From NCBI RefSeq assembly GCF_932276165.1, contig NC_063987.1, positions 9,052,001-9,116,000 of the forward strand: a stretch of DNA of 64,000 nt, given 5' to 3'. The stretch is from Plutella xylostella. Taxonomy: Eukaryota; Arthropoda; Insecta; Lepidoptera; Plutellidae. How positions within the stretch are numbered: the stretch's first letter is position 1; each line of letters starts with the position of its first letter. Positions 12,856 to 23,305 of this stretch are shown here, one piece after another. A program made the translations under genes and the position numbers. The notes below the pieces were generated by a model, which worked only from the letters and a program-made list of their open reading frames with translations, made no database searches and had not been told where the DNA came from.

Positions 12856-13092
12856 ATGAACGGAGGATCGCGGGCTAAAGTTATGGACACATTTGTGGGT
12901 TTTGTGACGGTTGGTGTATGTAATTGTCTACTGTTATAGACTTATTATAACTTAGTTAAGTAAATAGGTATCTTCTAATTACAGAAACCGCATCTTTTTA
13001 TATAAAACCTTAAAAGAGGATCCACTTTTCCAACTATCATAGGAAATAAACTGTTACTTGCCTTAATTTATGACACTTTCACTTAAAGTTTA

Positions 13093-13222
13093 AGGGTCAC
13101 TTTTACCAAACGCTAAACGTATTTAAAATTGTATTTAAATCAAATTTTAAATACATTTTGCACTAACTGACAGACGTTTGACAGTCCACTAAATACATTT
13201 AGCGTTTGGTGAAATTCCACCT
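13093..13222 (+). mobile_element. MITE, family 1, copy 1
   Basis: About 130 bases bounded by AGGGTCACTTTTACCAAACG and the imperfect inverse CGTTTGGTGAAATTCCACCT. A second copy in the opposite orientation lies at 19323-19440, and the two align end to end, which defines the element borders. Confidence 0.75.
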
Positions 13223-14163
13223 AAATATGTCGTCTTTGTTATGTAGGTATACGTATTTATTTTAAAAGATTCATCAAATATACTATCTAGTCATTCGTAA
13301 AAAATATTAGATATATCATTAAATCATTCGTCTATAAGACAAAAGGAATTTATTAATCTATACTGTTTAATCACTGTCTAATAGGTAACAGTAAATTTAA
13401 ATAGCATAGTAGGAATTATAAAAGTATCTCGTTTCTTCTACGATTAAATAAGAAACGAGCACAAACTTTTAGTCCCACTTGCTAAACATTGAGTCAAAGG
13501 GCTGAGAGGTAAAACACCAAGATATGACAGACATTATTATATTATTATAAGAATATGAAAATTTTTGTGAGTCTACCAAATTAGAGCGATAAAAACAGAA
13601 TGTCAGCGATAGTCCTTTCACACAACCCTTTGGCCCATTGTATGTAGAAGTAGTTAAAATTCAAAGCATGCACATAGATACCCACACAATTTGTTTAGAT
13701 TATTGTAATTAAAAATGTGTAAATACTCGGCCTATCTATAAAACAACATGACACCTGCGACGCTCATGTACAGTTTTATGTACTTTAGAAGAAATTATTT
13801 CACGAATTTCGATATTCTATATACTTTTATCATCATTGTAAATAAGTACTTTATGCGTAACTTACTGTTACAATCATCATCAGATCAAGTTAACCTCCTT
13901 CAATTGTTTTTATTATCTACTGTTTACATAGATTGTTTATGAAGGATTTATTATTTATCTATTTGTCCAGTAATATAAAATATATTATAGAGATTCCATG
14001 GAGATGTTTACGTTATATAAGTATATCTATTCTGTATTTGTTATGTATTTGATGGGTGTTATGAGCTACTTACTTCACAATCATGTCTGAGTGAGAAGTT
14101 TAACTGCTGGCATATTATTTACATGGTATGAAATTTACAAATTCTACAAATAAGTTACACCCT

Positions 14164-14314
14164 TACCCCCTTATTCATAGAGAAGTTACAAAACGTTTTA
14201 ACTAATAAACTGTTTTGTCCCTCTCCAACAAAGAACAATTTGTTCTTTGACAGAGAGGGACAAAACAGTTTATTAGTTAAAACGTATTGTAACTTTTCTA
14301 TGAATAAGGGGGTA
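14164..14314. mobile_element. Near-perfect palindromic MITE
   Basis: TACCCCCTTATTCATAGAGA at the left is mirrored by TCTATGAATAAGGGGGTA at the right. The arms continue inward through TTTTAACTAATAAACTG and GTTTTGTCCCTCTC almost without mismatch, giving two arms of about 70 bases around a tiny loop near AAAGAACAATTTGTTCTTT. A half copy (CTCCTTATTCATAGAAAAG) lies at about 19835-19880. Confidence 0.8.
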
Positions 14315-16009
14315 AAGATTTATACAATCTACAACAGTGTCACACACACAAATATTTGAGCTGCTGGCACTACTACTAGCACACTAGTAATAAAGCACTA
14401 TTCATTCATTCCTTAATTATTTGCCAAATTGTCTTACCACCCCTCATCAATGTTATTATTGCATAGAACACCATCTAAAATATGTATTTGTTGTTTAAAT
14501 ATGGCTACCTAGGTTAAGTTCAAGAGTATTCAAGCGAATTAAAAGTGGAATACCCAGTGATAAATTTACTTTGATGATTTGTGATTATTAGTGGAATACT
14601 TACCGAAGACTCACCATTTAACTGATTAAATAAGTAATACCTATCACTAACGCTGTGTTCGAAAATTATAATACTAGACTACCTTTTGGGCAGCCATCTT
14701 GTGTCAAGGCAAAACCTTCCGTTTCCGTCGCCGTATTTTTAAGTAATGTGGGTTTCGTTCAGAAATTAGATAAGTACTTAAATTATACTTATTATTTAAT
14801 TTTTAATTTAAATAAAACTTAAATAAATTTGTAGGTATCACGGAACGAGTATTAATCATAATAAGTATTTTTTTTCTTGTGATCATAATAATAAACTCAC
14901 CTCTTTATCATTTCGCATACCTAGAACCTTCTTAGTGGAATTATTGGGCTGTGATGACGATCGTTACTTTTTAGAGTAACAATTTAACATAAAAAGCACG
15001 ACAACCTACTGGCACATCATTGTCATTATGTGAGGTTGCGTATCTTAAAATAAACCTAGGTGGTATGAGAATGGTCATAGGTTTATCATTACTACTTATA
15101 GACATCCATTTGCTCTATCCAAAAATTGAAATAGTTAAGCACTTTAAACTTTAAGTGGGTATTTAGCTGGCGCCAGGCAGTTTTCGTTGGTGATGCATAA
15201 AAAGCAATAATTGGTTCAATTATCACCTAAATCTATACCAACAAACAAAATATGACAAGATCCACTATTAAATGAAAAATTAAAGTCGATTACCTATTTA
15301 CCTAGTCCTCGGCTGCTAGAGTTACCTGTTGAAAATGGACATAAAACAAACATATCGGATCGGATTCACCTTTTATAAAAGTAACATTGTTTGCCACAAA
15401 CCATTGACGAGAAAGCGAAAGAATTTTTATTAAATAAATAATAAATAAATAATCATTTATGTAAAATACAATAATTTTAACCTAATAATTTTGAATAGGT
15501 ACCTTCCTATACATCTATACCTATTAGATAAAATATGTTCTTTAAAAGTATTGTTTTATAAATATTAAGTATATGTAATGAGTTAATGACTTACGATATG
15601 ATGTTTAAATTACAAGGGGATAAGGATAAAGTCAACTGGATTTCGATTTAGGTACCTATACAGGACAAAAACGAATTTAATCTTTGACCATCTGCCTACC
15701 TAGGTATTTTAAATTAAATTACAATTATTTGTGTGCAATGGCATTTCTGTCTAACACTTTCTATACCCAATTTGCTACACCGTATGTGGAGTACAGTTAT
15801 TATAAGTAGGTAGATGTAGGTATGATTAAAATACGTATAAAACCTAAATTTAAGCGACGAGCTACATACGGAATCGGACAAATCGGGTTTCCTTGGACTT
15901 GGACTTCGGTTATCTACAAGCATCAATGGACACTACCTACTGTTCCAAGAAGCAATGGGCATCACGGATGGAATGGTTAATAAATGTATACTCATCTATC
16001 ATGAATTGT

Positions 16010-16025
16010 TTTATTCCGTTTTATT
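16010..16025 (-). terminator. AKH-1 poly(A) signals
   Basis: Read on the minus strand there are AATAAA hexamers at 16020-16025 and 16010-16015, about 57-72 bases after the stop codon, a normal spacing for a short neuropeptide mRNA. Confidence 0.6.
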
Positions 16026-16081
16026 TGTAATAATATCAATCGGGTGCACCTAATCTTGTCCTAGAGCCGTGGTCCGTGTCT

Positions 16082-19000
16082 TCACTTCTGCTGGCAGGCT
16101 AGCATCTTCTCAGCTTCGGTCTGAAAGTAAATTAATAGACTTTTTAGAAGTAGACAGGTAAGTATCAGTTATAGACAGGTAAGTATCAGTTATTATAAAT
16201 AAGTTGTAACAATTGGAAAATTCTACCAGGGGGGTCGAAATGTTTAATGCAACGAGACAGTGATGTCGATTCAGAGCACACACTCTTTAAATTCTGTTTT
16301 CGTAAATCTCATTATCCACTGTCAAAACATAGTTTGACATCGCTTCAAAATCGACATCAGTGTCTTGGCTCCCGAGTTTCTTTTCTTCTAAACTTCGGAG
16401 AGCTAGTTATAGTGCGACAAACTTATCTGTTCCGTTGAGAGCAAACTAAATTGATCCATATCTCATTATTTACTAATGAATTATATATTGATATAGATTA
16501 GATGGGTTTATTGAAACCACAAGAGCGAATTACGACTACTGGCAAACTTAAAATCTTATAGAATGAAGAAATATTACACATTTACGTGAGCTGTCACCGG
16601 AACAATTAAGTTTGTGGCACTGTACACGCTATCAACTCTACATACCTATCATACATGACAGCTCTCGTTCGTTCGTTCGTTGTCTGTAGTAACGTGGTAG
16701 TAACCCCACAGAACATAATACACATAATAAATATACATAGTATACTTAATATGCTACCTACATGTTTATCCTCCTAGGTTAATATTACTTAAGTATGGCA
16801 GAGGTAGGCCACTTGGCCATTAGACAGACATTAGAGAGACATTAAGACATTTAACGTAGGTACTTACCTACGTTAAATACTGAAGATACACACACTCGCA
16901 CACATATTGGAATTCGGACTATTTCGGACCCGCATCAGGAGGGCTTCTCTATACTGACGAAAAACGAACGAACGAGAGCTGCTGTGCAATTGGCATATTT
17001 AATACAACGAGATACGACCGAATGGCGTAGTGGTTAGTGACCCTGACTACTGAGCCGATGGTCCCGGGTTCGATTCCCGGCTGGGGCAGATATTTGTTTA
17101 AATACAGATATTTGTTCTCGGGTCTTGGGTGTGCCCGCAAAATGGCAATAGGCCCGCCCCCTATTACATTGGGACTAACATAACGCTCTGGCGAAAAGTG
17201 GGTGCAGCAATGCACCTCTGCCTACCCCGCAAGGGAGTATATTAGTACAAGGCGTGAGTGTATGTATGTAATACAACGAGATAGTCGTGGCCTACGCAGC
17301 AGCGCACCGAAACTTAGTTTTTCGTCATATTTATTTATTTATTTATATATGATTCGCCAACAAAGATTACATTAAATTCATGCTTAATAAAAATACAGTA
17401 GTTAAATGATAAATGCATCTTCAATAACAGGCGAATACAGCATGCATTATAAGTAATAATTAAATTAGATTTTTAAAGTTAAAGCCTTAATAATTTACAT
17501 TTAAATTATAAAAAAGTACAAATCAAATATAAATTAAGTATAAATTAGAGCCTTAATAATTTACATTTAAATTATAAAAAAGTATAATTGCATTGAAACA
17601 CTATTAAAATAACATTAATTGGCAATAAATAATTTGAATTTACATTGAAATTGATAGATTGATTAAAAATAATTAATTGATAAAATAAAATAAATATTTG
17701 AACATTTAAAATAATATGTAGCTTCCAACATGTGACTATAACAACCGCATCAGTTCCTTTTTGAAAACTGGAAGCCTCTGAGATATGCAGATATCCGTTT
17801 CTTTGGTGACTGTATTAAAAGATCTACACATCCTGTTTAGTGGAGAAAATTGCCCTAAATTTGTGTTGCTTTTTCTAATGTGGAAAAGCATGTATTTATT
17901 TTTCCTATGTCATATAGAGTGATCCCCCTGGGTTGTGAGATGCCAATCACCGCCGGTAGGTACCCATCTGAGCTATCACCGCCTATTGGGTTACCGTGGT
18001 GAAAAGTCAGATAATTTTTCAGTCCACTGCCAAAGGTGTATCGGACGTTTTATTAACAATGTAATATTAACTTCCTATTCGCTGAGTTAATTAGTAATTC
18101 ACGATTTTTAATGATTGCTGGATTTAGTTATAAGTAAGTAGTTATATTGCACAATATCGGAAGAGACTAGTACCCACAACGGGTGCGTATTGCGACGTAT
18201 AAAAACGAAATGTATAATTTCACATTAATAACGTTCACAACATATAATGAACGTTACGTATAACAACAAAATCTATATTTTCATAAGGTATAAGATTCAA
18301 TTGGTAAAACGTACATTTTATATAATATCAAAATATATAATACTTACGAGGACTAATATCAATTCGTATAACATACATTACGTATACCGTTTAAAATATA
18401 TACTATCATTTAGTATACAGTTCATAAAACATACTAACATACAATAACATAATCTGTGTTTAATTACCAAACACCGTCAAACCCCTTAGCACCAAAACCT
18501 AAAGATAGGTGCGACGACGAGCAAAGCGAGGAGGAGCGTGTTAGGTGCACATGTTCGTCGAAACCAAAGCGGAGCGCAGCGAAGCGGAGCGGAGCGTCTC
18601 CCCACACAGCGTCAATAATAATAATAATGTCAAAACCCCTAGTACCAAAACCTAAAGATAGGTGCGACGACGAGCAAAGCGAGGAGGAGCGTGTTAGGTG
18701 CACATGTTCGTCGAAACCAAAGCAGAGCGCAGCGAAGCGGAGCGGAGCGTTCCCCCCACATAACATCAATGATAATGAAAATACGATACGACAATCTTCT
18801 ATACTTTTTGTGCATTATACATAATGATAATTATATCCGTTGTAGAATATATGTTATAAACGTTATATATTATAAACGTTATGCATTTTAATCGTTATAT
18901 CAATTGAAATTATACTTTTTGAACGTTATTCTTTACGAAATTATGTATTTAGTAATTATGCCTTTCGTTTGTTATGCACAGTGATCGTTATACTTAATAA

Positions 19001-20062
19001 ATTTATATCATATGGGCGTATACCTTGTGAATGTTATACCATTCGTTTTTATACCTCGTATTACTTACCCCCCACAACACAGGGTATCCTAGTGTAGGGC
19101 TAGTGATATTTTTTGAATAACTTATCCTGTATACTTAAATAAATATTTCATTTCATTTCATTATGGTACACTACGTCACTCTTTACTATAAACTATAGGA
19201 GCACTCTGTTGCCCGAGCACAGGATTCGAAACCCCCGTTTACGTTGCGTATCGTCAAATGTCACTGTCAAAATGTAAGGCAAATTTGTTAGTTCCAAAAG
19301 TGGCATTTGTTTTTTCCATGTTAGGTGGAATTTCACCAAACGCTAAACGTATTTAGTAGCCTGTCATACGTCTGTCAGTTAGTACAAAATGTATTAAGAA
19401 TTCGATTTAAATACGTTTAGCGTTTGGTAAAAGCGACCCTTCGTGTGTATTCGAATATAGTATCGAATCCTATGCTCGCGCCTCTGGTTTAGGCCCTACT
19501 TAGGTACATAGCTATAGATAATAGACTATAGACATAGAGCTAAGAGTAGTCGATATTGAATGTTTTAGGGCCTCCGCTCACTGCACAAGAGTAAAGGCAA
19601 CAAAGAGGCGCGTCTTCCCTAAGTAGGTAGGTACTTATATTTTTTGTATGCGAGCCCAGGTCGACGCTTACTGAAGAAGCCAAGGCGGAATAGCGTCGCA
19701 GGCGAGGTGCAGGCGAGGCGAGAACTTCATTCCCTGTGCCTTAACTTAAAGCTGATGCGACGCCACCGCGACGTCGCCTCGACTCTAGCAGTGGGCGAGG
19801 CGCCTTATTAAACTTAGTACAAAAAAATACTAACCTCCTTATTCATAGAAAAGTTATAGGACGTTTAGGGGTTAAAGTAAATTAAACTTACTTCAATGAG
19901 TTTGTAAATCGCAATGAGAGTCTCGCCAGGGTTGCACATGTCGTTTCCGGGACCGCCAACATTTAGCGACCGTTTTCCCCAATTTGGGGTAAACGTCAGC
20001 TGCGCGTCTGCCAACACCAACATGGCCGCCACGCAGAAAAACACGAAAAAGGCGCGAAACAT
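16082..20062 (-). CDS. Adipokinetic hormone precursor, octapeptide type
   Basis: Secreted neuropeptide precursor of the corpora cardiaca that mobilises fat-body fuel. Exon 1 is 19892-20062 (57 codons, gtaagt donor) and exon 2 is 16082-16120 (TEAEKMLACQQK and stop), joined in phase 0 across a 3.8-kb intron; total 69 residues. Residues 1-20 are a signal peptide ending ADA. QLTFTPNW follows, then GKR for amidation and cleavage, giving pGlu-LTFTPNW-amide, which matches the cockroach cardioaccelerating hormone II. The associated peptide has the family's two cysteines (DMCNPG and LACQQK). The second exon is too short to stand out alone; it was found by the EAEKMLACQ motif and the ttactttcag acceptor. 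A TATA box lies 81 bases upstream. Confidence 0.93.
16411..16620 (+). mobile_element. MITE, family 2, copy 1
   Basis: About 210 bases between GTGCGACAAACTTATCTGTT and AATTAAGTTTGTGGCAC, inverted relative to each other. The interior matches the copy at 57816-58024 along its whole length, which fixes both borders. Confidence 0.75.
16941..17330 (+). mobile_element. MITE, family 3, interrupted by a SINE
   Basis: The left part (CTCTATACTGACGAAAAACG, GAACGAACGAGAGCTG) and right part (AGTTTTTCGTCATAT) match the uninterrupted copy at about 35511-35640. The SINE at 17015-17269 splits it, so this element was present first. Confidence 0.7.
17015..17269 (+). mobile_element. tRNA-derived SINE, copy 1
   Basis: The head has tRNA promoter boxes (GGCGTAGTGGTTAGTGACC and GGTTCGATTCCCGGCTGG) and is followed by a body with AATGGCAATAGGCCCGCCCC and a TATG-repeat tail. 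It is flanked by the 14-base target-site duplication AATACAACGAGATA at 17001-17014 and 17270-17283. The copy at 52678-52944 is nearly identical, so the family has moved recently. Confidence 0.9.
18185..19063. mobile_element. Symmetric fold-back-like element
   Basis: About 880 bases with related inverted ends (ACGTATAAAAACGAA and TTCGTTTTTATACCTCG). The left arm is studded with GTATAAC-type motifs and the right arm with their inverse, GTTATA, spaced at roughly 10-20 bases. The centre holds two direct copies, 153 bases apart, of a GC-rich segment (CCTAAAGATAGGTGCGACGA and onward, from 18498 and 18651). The open frames in the centre (DDEQSEEERVRCTCSSKPK) repeat with the DNA and are probably not genes. 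I do not recognise the family. Confidence 0.6.
19323..19440 (-). mobile_element. MITE, family 1, copy 2
   Basis: Runs from AGGTGGAATTTCACCAAACG to CGTTTGGTAAAAGCGACCCT and is the reverse complement of the element at 13093-13222, apart from about 12 missing bases and scattered changes. Confidence 0.75.
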
Positions 20063-20142
20063 TTTCTACTAGGTCTTTAATTTTCACTACACTCTCAACA
20101 GAGAAAGAAACGGGAATGATGACACAGCGAAGGCGGGGGATC

Positions 20143-20150
20143 CTTTTATA
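20143..20150 (-). promoter_or_regulatory. TATA box of AKH-1
   Basis: TATAAAAG on the minus strand, 81 bases before the start codon at 20062. Transcription should start near 20115. Confidence 0.7.
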
Positions 20151-20356
20151 TTGCGAGAAATACGTCATTAATTATCTTCCCGCCTTGCATGGTTTCTGGA
20201 CAATCATAAGAAACCTTTGAACAACGCGGGAAAAATAAACAGCCAAGTCTACTCGTGTCGAGCTTTTTTCTTCCCCAGTATCTACCTACCTATGTACAAG
20301 TACAGTCAGCTTCATAAGTAGCTATACACTTTTGTACCTTTATTATTATGATGACG

Positions 20357-20402
20357 ATATCCTGTTGTCTCTCATCCCCTTATGATAGAGACAACAGGAT
20401 AT
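20357..20402. repeat. 16-base perfect hairpin between the AKH genes
   Basis: ATATCCTGTTGTCTCT at 20357-20372 and its exact inverse at 20387-20402, with a 14-base loop. It is short for a MITE and could be a remnant of one. The rest of the 1.1-kb intergenic region has a SINE body fragment (20488-20640) and short CTACCTA-type runs. Confidence 0.6.
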
Positions 20403-21057
20403 ATAATGGCCCGAAGAAATGATTTCTACTGTTTTGACAAATCGTTACAAAATAGATCGGATGCCCGACACTAATGAAAATGCACTGAAGATGAAGAGAG
20501 CTAGGCGCAGAACCAACTGCTTTAAGTAAGTACTTAACTACATGCCCATCCGACAGCATGGATCATTTAACTTTTCGGACATTAGTTGTCCATCCCTAAC
20601 TTAACCAAACATGGAAATATATACCTATATATTTTTTTAAATCATGGAAATATAATTTAGACACACCCATTTTAATGGTAAACCTAAGAGTAGGTATAGG
20701 TACATATAACTATACAATAAGATCGAGGGAGTTAGAGACTTGATGTAGGTACTTAACTACTTAGGTTATCTAACCTAAGTAGTTCAGTAGTATAGGAAAT
20801 ACTACCTGGCTATCAGAATCCACCTTGGAAATTTTGTATAGTTCAAGTGAGCCTCTTCATATATTATGCATAGTTAGGATGTAGTTAGGCGTTTCTATTT
20901 TTATACATTTAGATAGAGAGGCACTTATTTATAGATATGTTAACTATTTTATTTCATTAACAAAGGGACATCTAGGACACGCTATTTAATAAAAACTTGG
21001 ACGATATGGCTTCATTTCATTTACTTCTGACGCAAGTAATTTCCCTCTTCACGGATG

Positions 21058-21065
21058 TATAAAAG
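21058..21065 (+). promoter_or_regulatory. TATA box of AKH-2
   Basis: TATAAAAG 98 bases before the start codon at 21163. An initiator-like TCAAACTC follows about 30 bases downstream. Confidence 0.7.
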
Positions 21066-21162
21066 CCTTGCACCATTAAAACAAGCATCAAACTCTTCTA
21101 GTCAGCCAGTTAATTGAGCTAACAAAAAGTTTCAGACCAAGTAAAAAGTTTCTATTCTCAAA

Positions 21163-21839
21163 ATGCACAAAATAAGTTTCCTCTTCGTGCTACTGGCTTG
21201 TTTGGTGATCGTCAGTGAGGCGCAACTGACGTTTACGTCAAGTTGGGGAGGCGGGAAAAGATCCGGAACCGGAAGTAATACCACTCCTTTCAACGGTTGC
21301 AGAAATAATGAAAACGCAATGGCCGCCATTTATAGATTGATTCAGGTGAGTACTTACCATAGAATGAATTATAATGTTATACAGTTAATCGTAATCATAA
21401 TAACTATGCCGTAATTTATTATCCATCGTTGGAAATCTAGTCCCAAGGCGCCACAATACTCTGTTCTCAGTATTTATCTTATAATCACTGCCGGCTATCA
21501 ATCTCTATGGTCCAGCGGCAGCGGGAGACTCGGTTAGAGGGTGTCCCACACCACGTTAATTTTACTGGTGGACTAGGCCTAAACCATTCAGGACGTCACG
21601 TCATGGGCCATGATGATGATTCATACAATCCTTACATCATAATTATATAGGTGTTACGGCGTGCTTAACGTTTTATAATAACAATAGGTCCTACCAAACG
21701 ATCTATTTTTATCCTTTTTACATAGTCAACTCGTGGTTGGTCTACTGCTCCTTGTACCGGTTTTTCGACAAATGTGGTACAATATGGTTTTATTTTTCAG
21801 AAAGAAGCAGAGAGACTTCTTCTATGCCAGAAATCATGA
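21163..21839 (+). CDS. Adipokinetic hormone precursor, Manduca type
   Basis: Second AKH precursor, 73 residues. Exon 1 is 21163-21345 (61 codons, gtgagt donor); exon 2 is 21801-21839 (KEAERLLLCQKS and stop) after a tttttcag acceptor. A 20-residue signal peptide ends SEA and is followed by QLTFTSSWGGGKR. The core matches Manduca AKH (pGlu-LTFTSSWG-amide), but there are three glycines before KR instead of two, predicting a decapeptide pGlu-LTFTSSWGG-amide. The two associated-peptide cysteines are present (FNGCRNNE and LLLCQKS). It is divergently oriented from the other AKH gene, start codons about 1.1 kb apart. Poly(A) signals AATAAA lie at 21979-21984 and 22182-22187. Confidence 0.95.
21470..21620 (+). 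repeat. Dispersed SINE/LINE tail fragment in AKH-2 intron
   Basis: Contains GGTGGACTAGGCCTAAACC and ends in TGATGATGAT. The same motif occurs at about 60460-60540 and, inverted, at about 38755-38855. Confidence 0.55.
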
Positions 21840-22330
21840 AAGCACGAAACTACGCGTCTTTGACAACCGCATCACAAATAAATTAAATCATTTCATATGG
21901 CATTTAGGAAAACTCATAGATAAGCTTGTTACGGCTAGTGCAGTAAGAATTATACGTGTTATGGAATACTTTTGTAAAAATAAAGTGTAAAACATTGTAG
22001 GTATTATAGGTACATGCTTAACTATCCTACCAAATAAGTGTTCTTTAATAATTAAAATGGCATTTCATGTGGCTTATTTAATCTTAACTATCTACCTATT
22101 ATTACATTATTAGTATGAATATCAATCGGGTTCATTTATATGAATAGTTTGTAAGTATATTATAACCATGTTAAGTATTTTAATAAAAAACATACTTATG
22201 CAGTAAAATAGTCTTTATTTTTTATCACCTAGTTATACATAGTTTTATCATCTGGTTAATAAGAATAAGTTATCAATTTGCATTTTAAGTCAATGTTTGG
22301 TCAAAATCAAATCAACAACTGTACTTTATG

Positions 22331-23305
22331 CTATGACGCAGATGGAGATAGGACCGCTGTGACCCCGCTGGTGTCCAGAGACATTCGGCTGGAGCCCCGA
22401 GGCAAGTCATCATCATCTAGAGCCTCTCTCATACGTCTCTTGTATATCTCACTGTCTGGATTATTCTCTTGATTGCGGCATCTGTCTAGTTTCTTCTCTA
22501 TAAGTCGTACTCGCTCCCTGGCTGGGCTCTCTACCATTTTCACCATGGAGCGTATTTTACGGACAGCCTCGATCAGCACGGCTAGCTTGTCTGGTCCAGC
22601 CTCATGGAACAGCATGTCCGTGACGTAACGGTCCAAGTTCTCCTGCTCCTTGCTGGCAGCATGAAGAACCGCTGCCAATGCAATTTGAGACGGAGCATAC
22701 AACAGGCATCCATCAGTCAAGAACACTTTTTCTAAGAACTCATCTATGCCTCCCCTCAGTCTTTCTGGATTGGCAAGAGAACATCTCGTCTTGATGTCAA
22801 TGAGGAAGCCTTCAACAGGCCTGAACGGGTTGTGGATTGTCAAGTGATAGTTCAGTTGCTGCATTAGCAGCAGTTCATTATTTAGGATGATATCTGAGGC
22901 CTTTTCTCTGTCGCCTTTGATGTTGGCTACAAATTGGCCGATAGACACGTTAAACTCTTCGACTTTACACGCCAGGTACACGCACGTGGCTAATATCTCT
23001 TTAGGGTGGTAGTCCATTGATGAGTTGTACAGATAGAAGCGTTTGAAGTAATGGAAGGCGGTCCCGACGACTCCCTTCGGCATGGGGGGGCTGAATCTCT
23101 TGCAGAACTCCTTGAGATGGAGCTCGTACTGCCGCAGCAAGAGTCTCTCCTCGTCTGGAGACAGGAAGTAGTTGTACCTCTGGAACTCGTCGACCTGCGT
23201 GCCATGACGCGAGATGTATTCCAAGTTGTGCTTCTCCCGCAGACGAGCCAGCTCGCCCTCGTCACTGAATGTCCACGCTTTTCGTTGTGAACTCGTAGAA
23301 AACAT
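22331..23305 (-). CDS. CycH: Cyclin H
   Basis: Regulatory subunit of the CDK-activating kinase (with CDK7 and MAT1), also part of TFIIH, nuclear. The 324-residue single-exon frame starts MFSTSSQRKAWTFSDE, like the conserved cyclin H N-terminus MYHNSSQ..WTFS. The first cyclin box (about residues 55-160) includes PKGVVGTAFHYFKRFYLYNS and LATCVYLACKVEEFNVS; the second follows after NPFRPVEGFLIDIKTRC, with LLYAPSQIALAAVLHAASK. A charged C-terminal tail ends with SPSAS. Length agrees with family members (about 320). There is no intron, which is unusual next to its intron-rich neighbours. A poly(A) signal lies at 22214-22219 on the minus strand, so its 3' end nearly meets that of AKH-2. A retrocopy origin is possible, but the frame is fully intact. 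Confidence 0.97.
   Translation of the reverse strand: MFSTSSQRKAWTFSDEGELARLREKHNLEYISRHGTQVDEFQRYNYFLSPDEERLLLRQYELHLKEFCKRFSPPMPKGVVGTAFHYFKRFYLYNSSMDYHPKEILATCVYLACKVEEFNVSIGQFVANIKGDREKASDIILNNELLLMQQLNYHLTIHNPFRPVEGFLIDIKTRCSLANPERLRGGIDEFLEKVFLTDGCLLYAPSQIALAAVLHAASKEQENLDRYVTDMLFHEAGPDKLAVLIEAVRKIRSMVKMVESPARERVRLIEKKLDRCRNQENNPDSEIYKRRMREALDDDDLPRGSSRMSLDTSGVTAVLSPSAS

Larger units (their letters stand above)
13223..16081. other. Intergenic, GluCl to AKH-1
   Basis: About 2.9 kb of AT-rich sequence between the convergent 3' ends of GluCl and the first AKH gene. Apart from the hairpin MITE at 14164-14314 it holds many short CTACCTA/GTACCTA runs and no convincing exon. Confidence 0.5.

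Noticed and set aside
17020..17095. A tRNA gene on the plus strand
   Set aside because: Same promoter boxes as a tRNA, but flanked by a target duplication and repeated at 52678; it is the SINE head.
18456..18824. Frame with repeated DDEQSEEERVRCTCSSKPK
   Set aside because: The protein repeat is just the 153-base DNA duplication; the inverse strand is open as well, and no start or splice context supports it.
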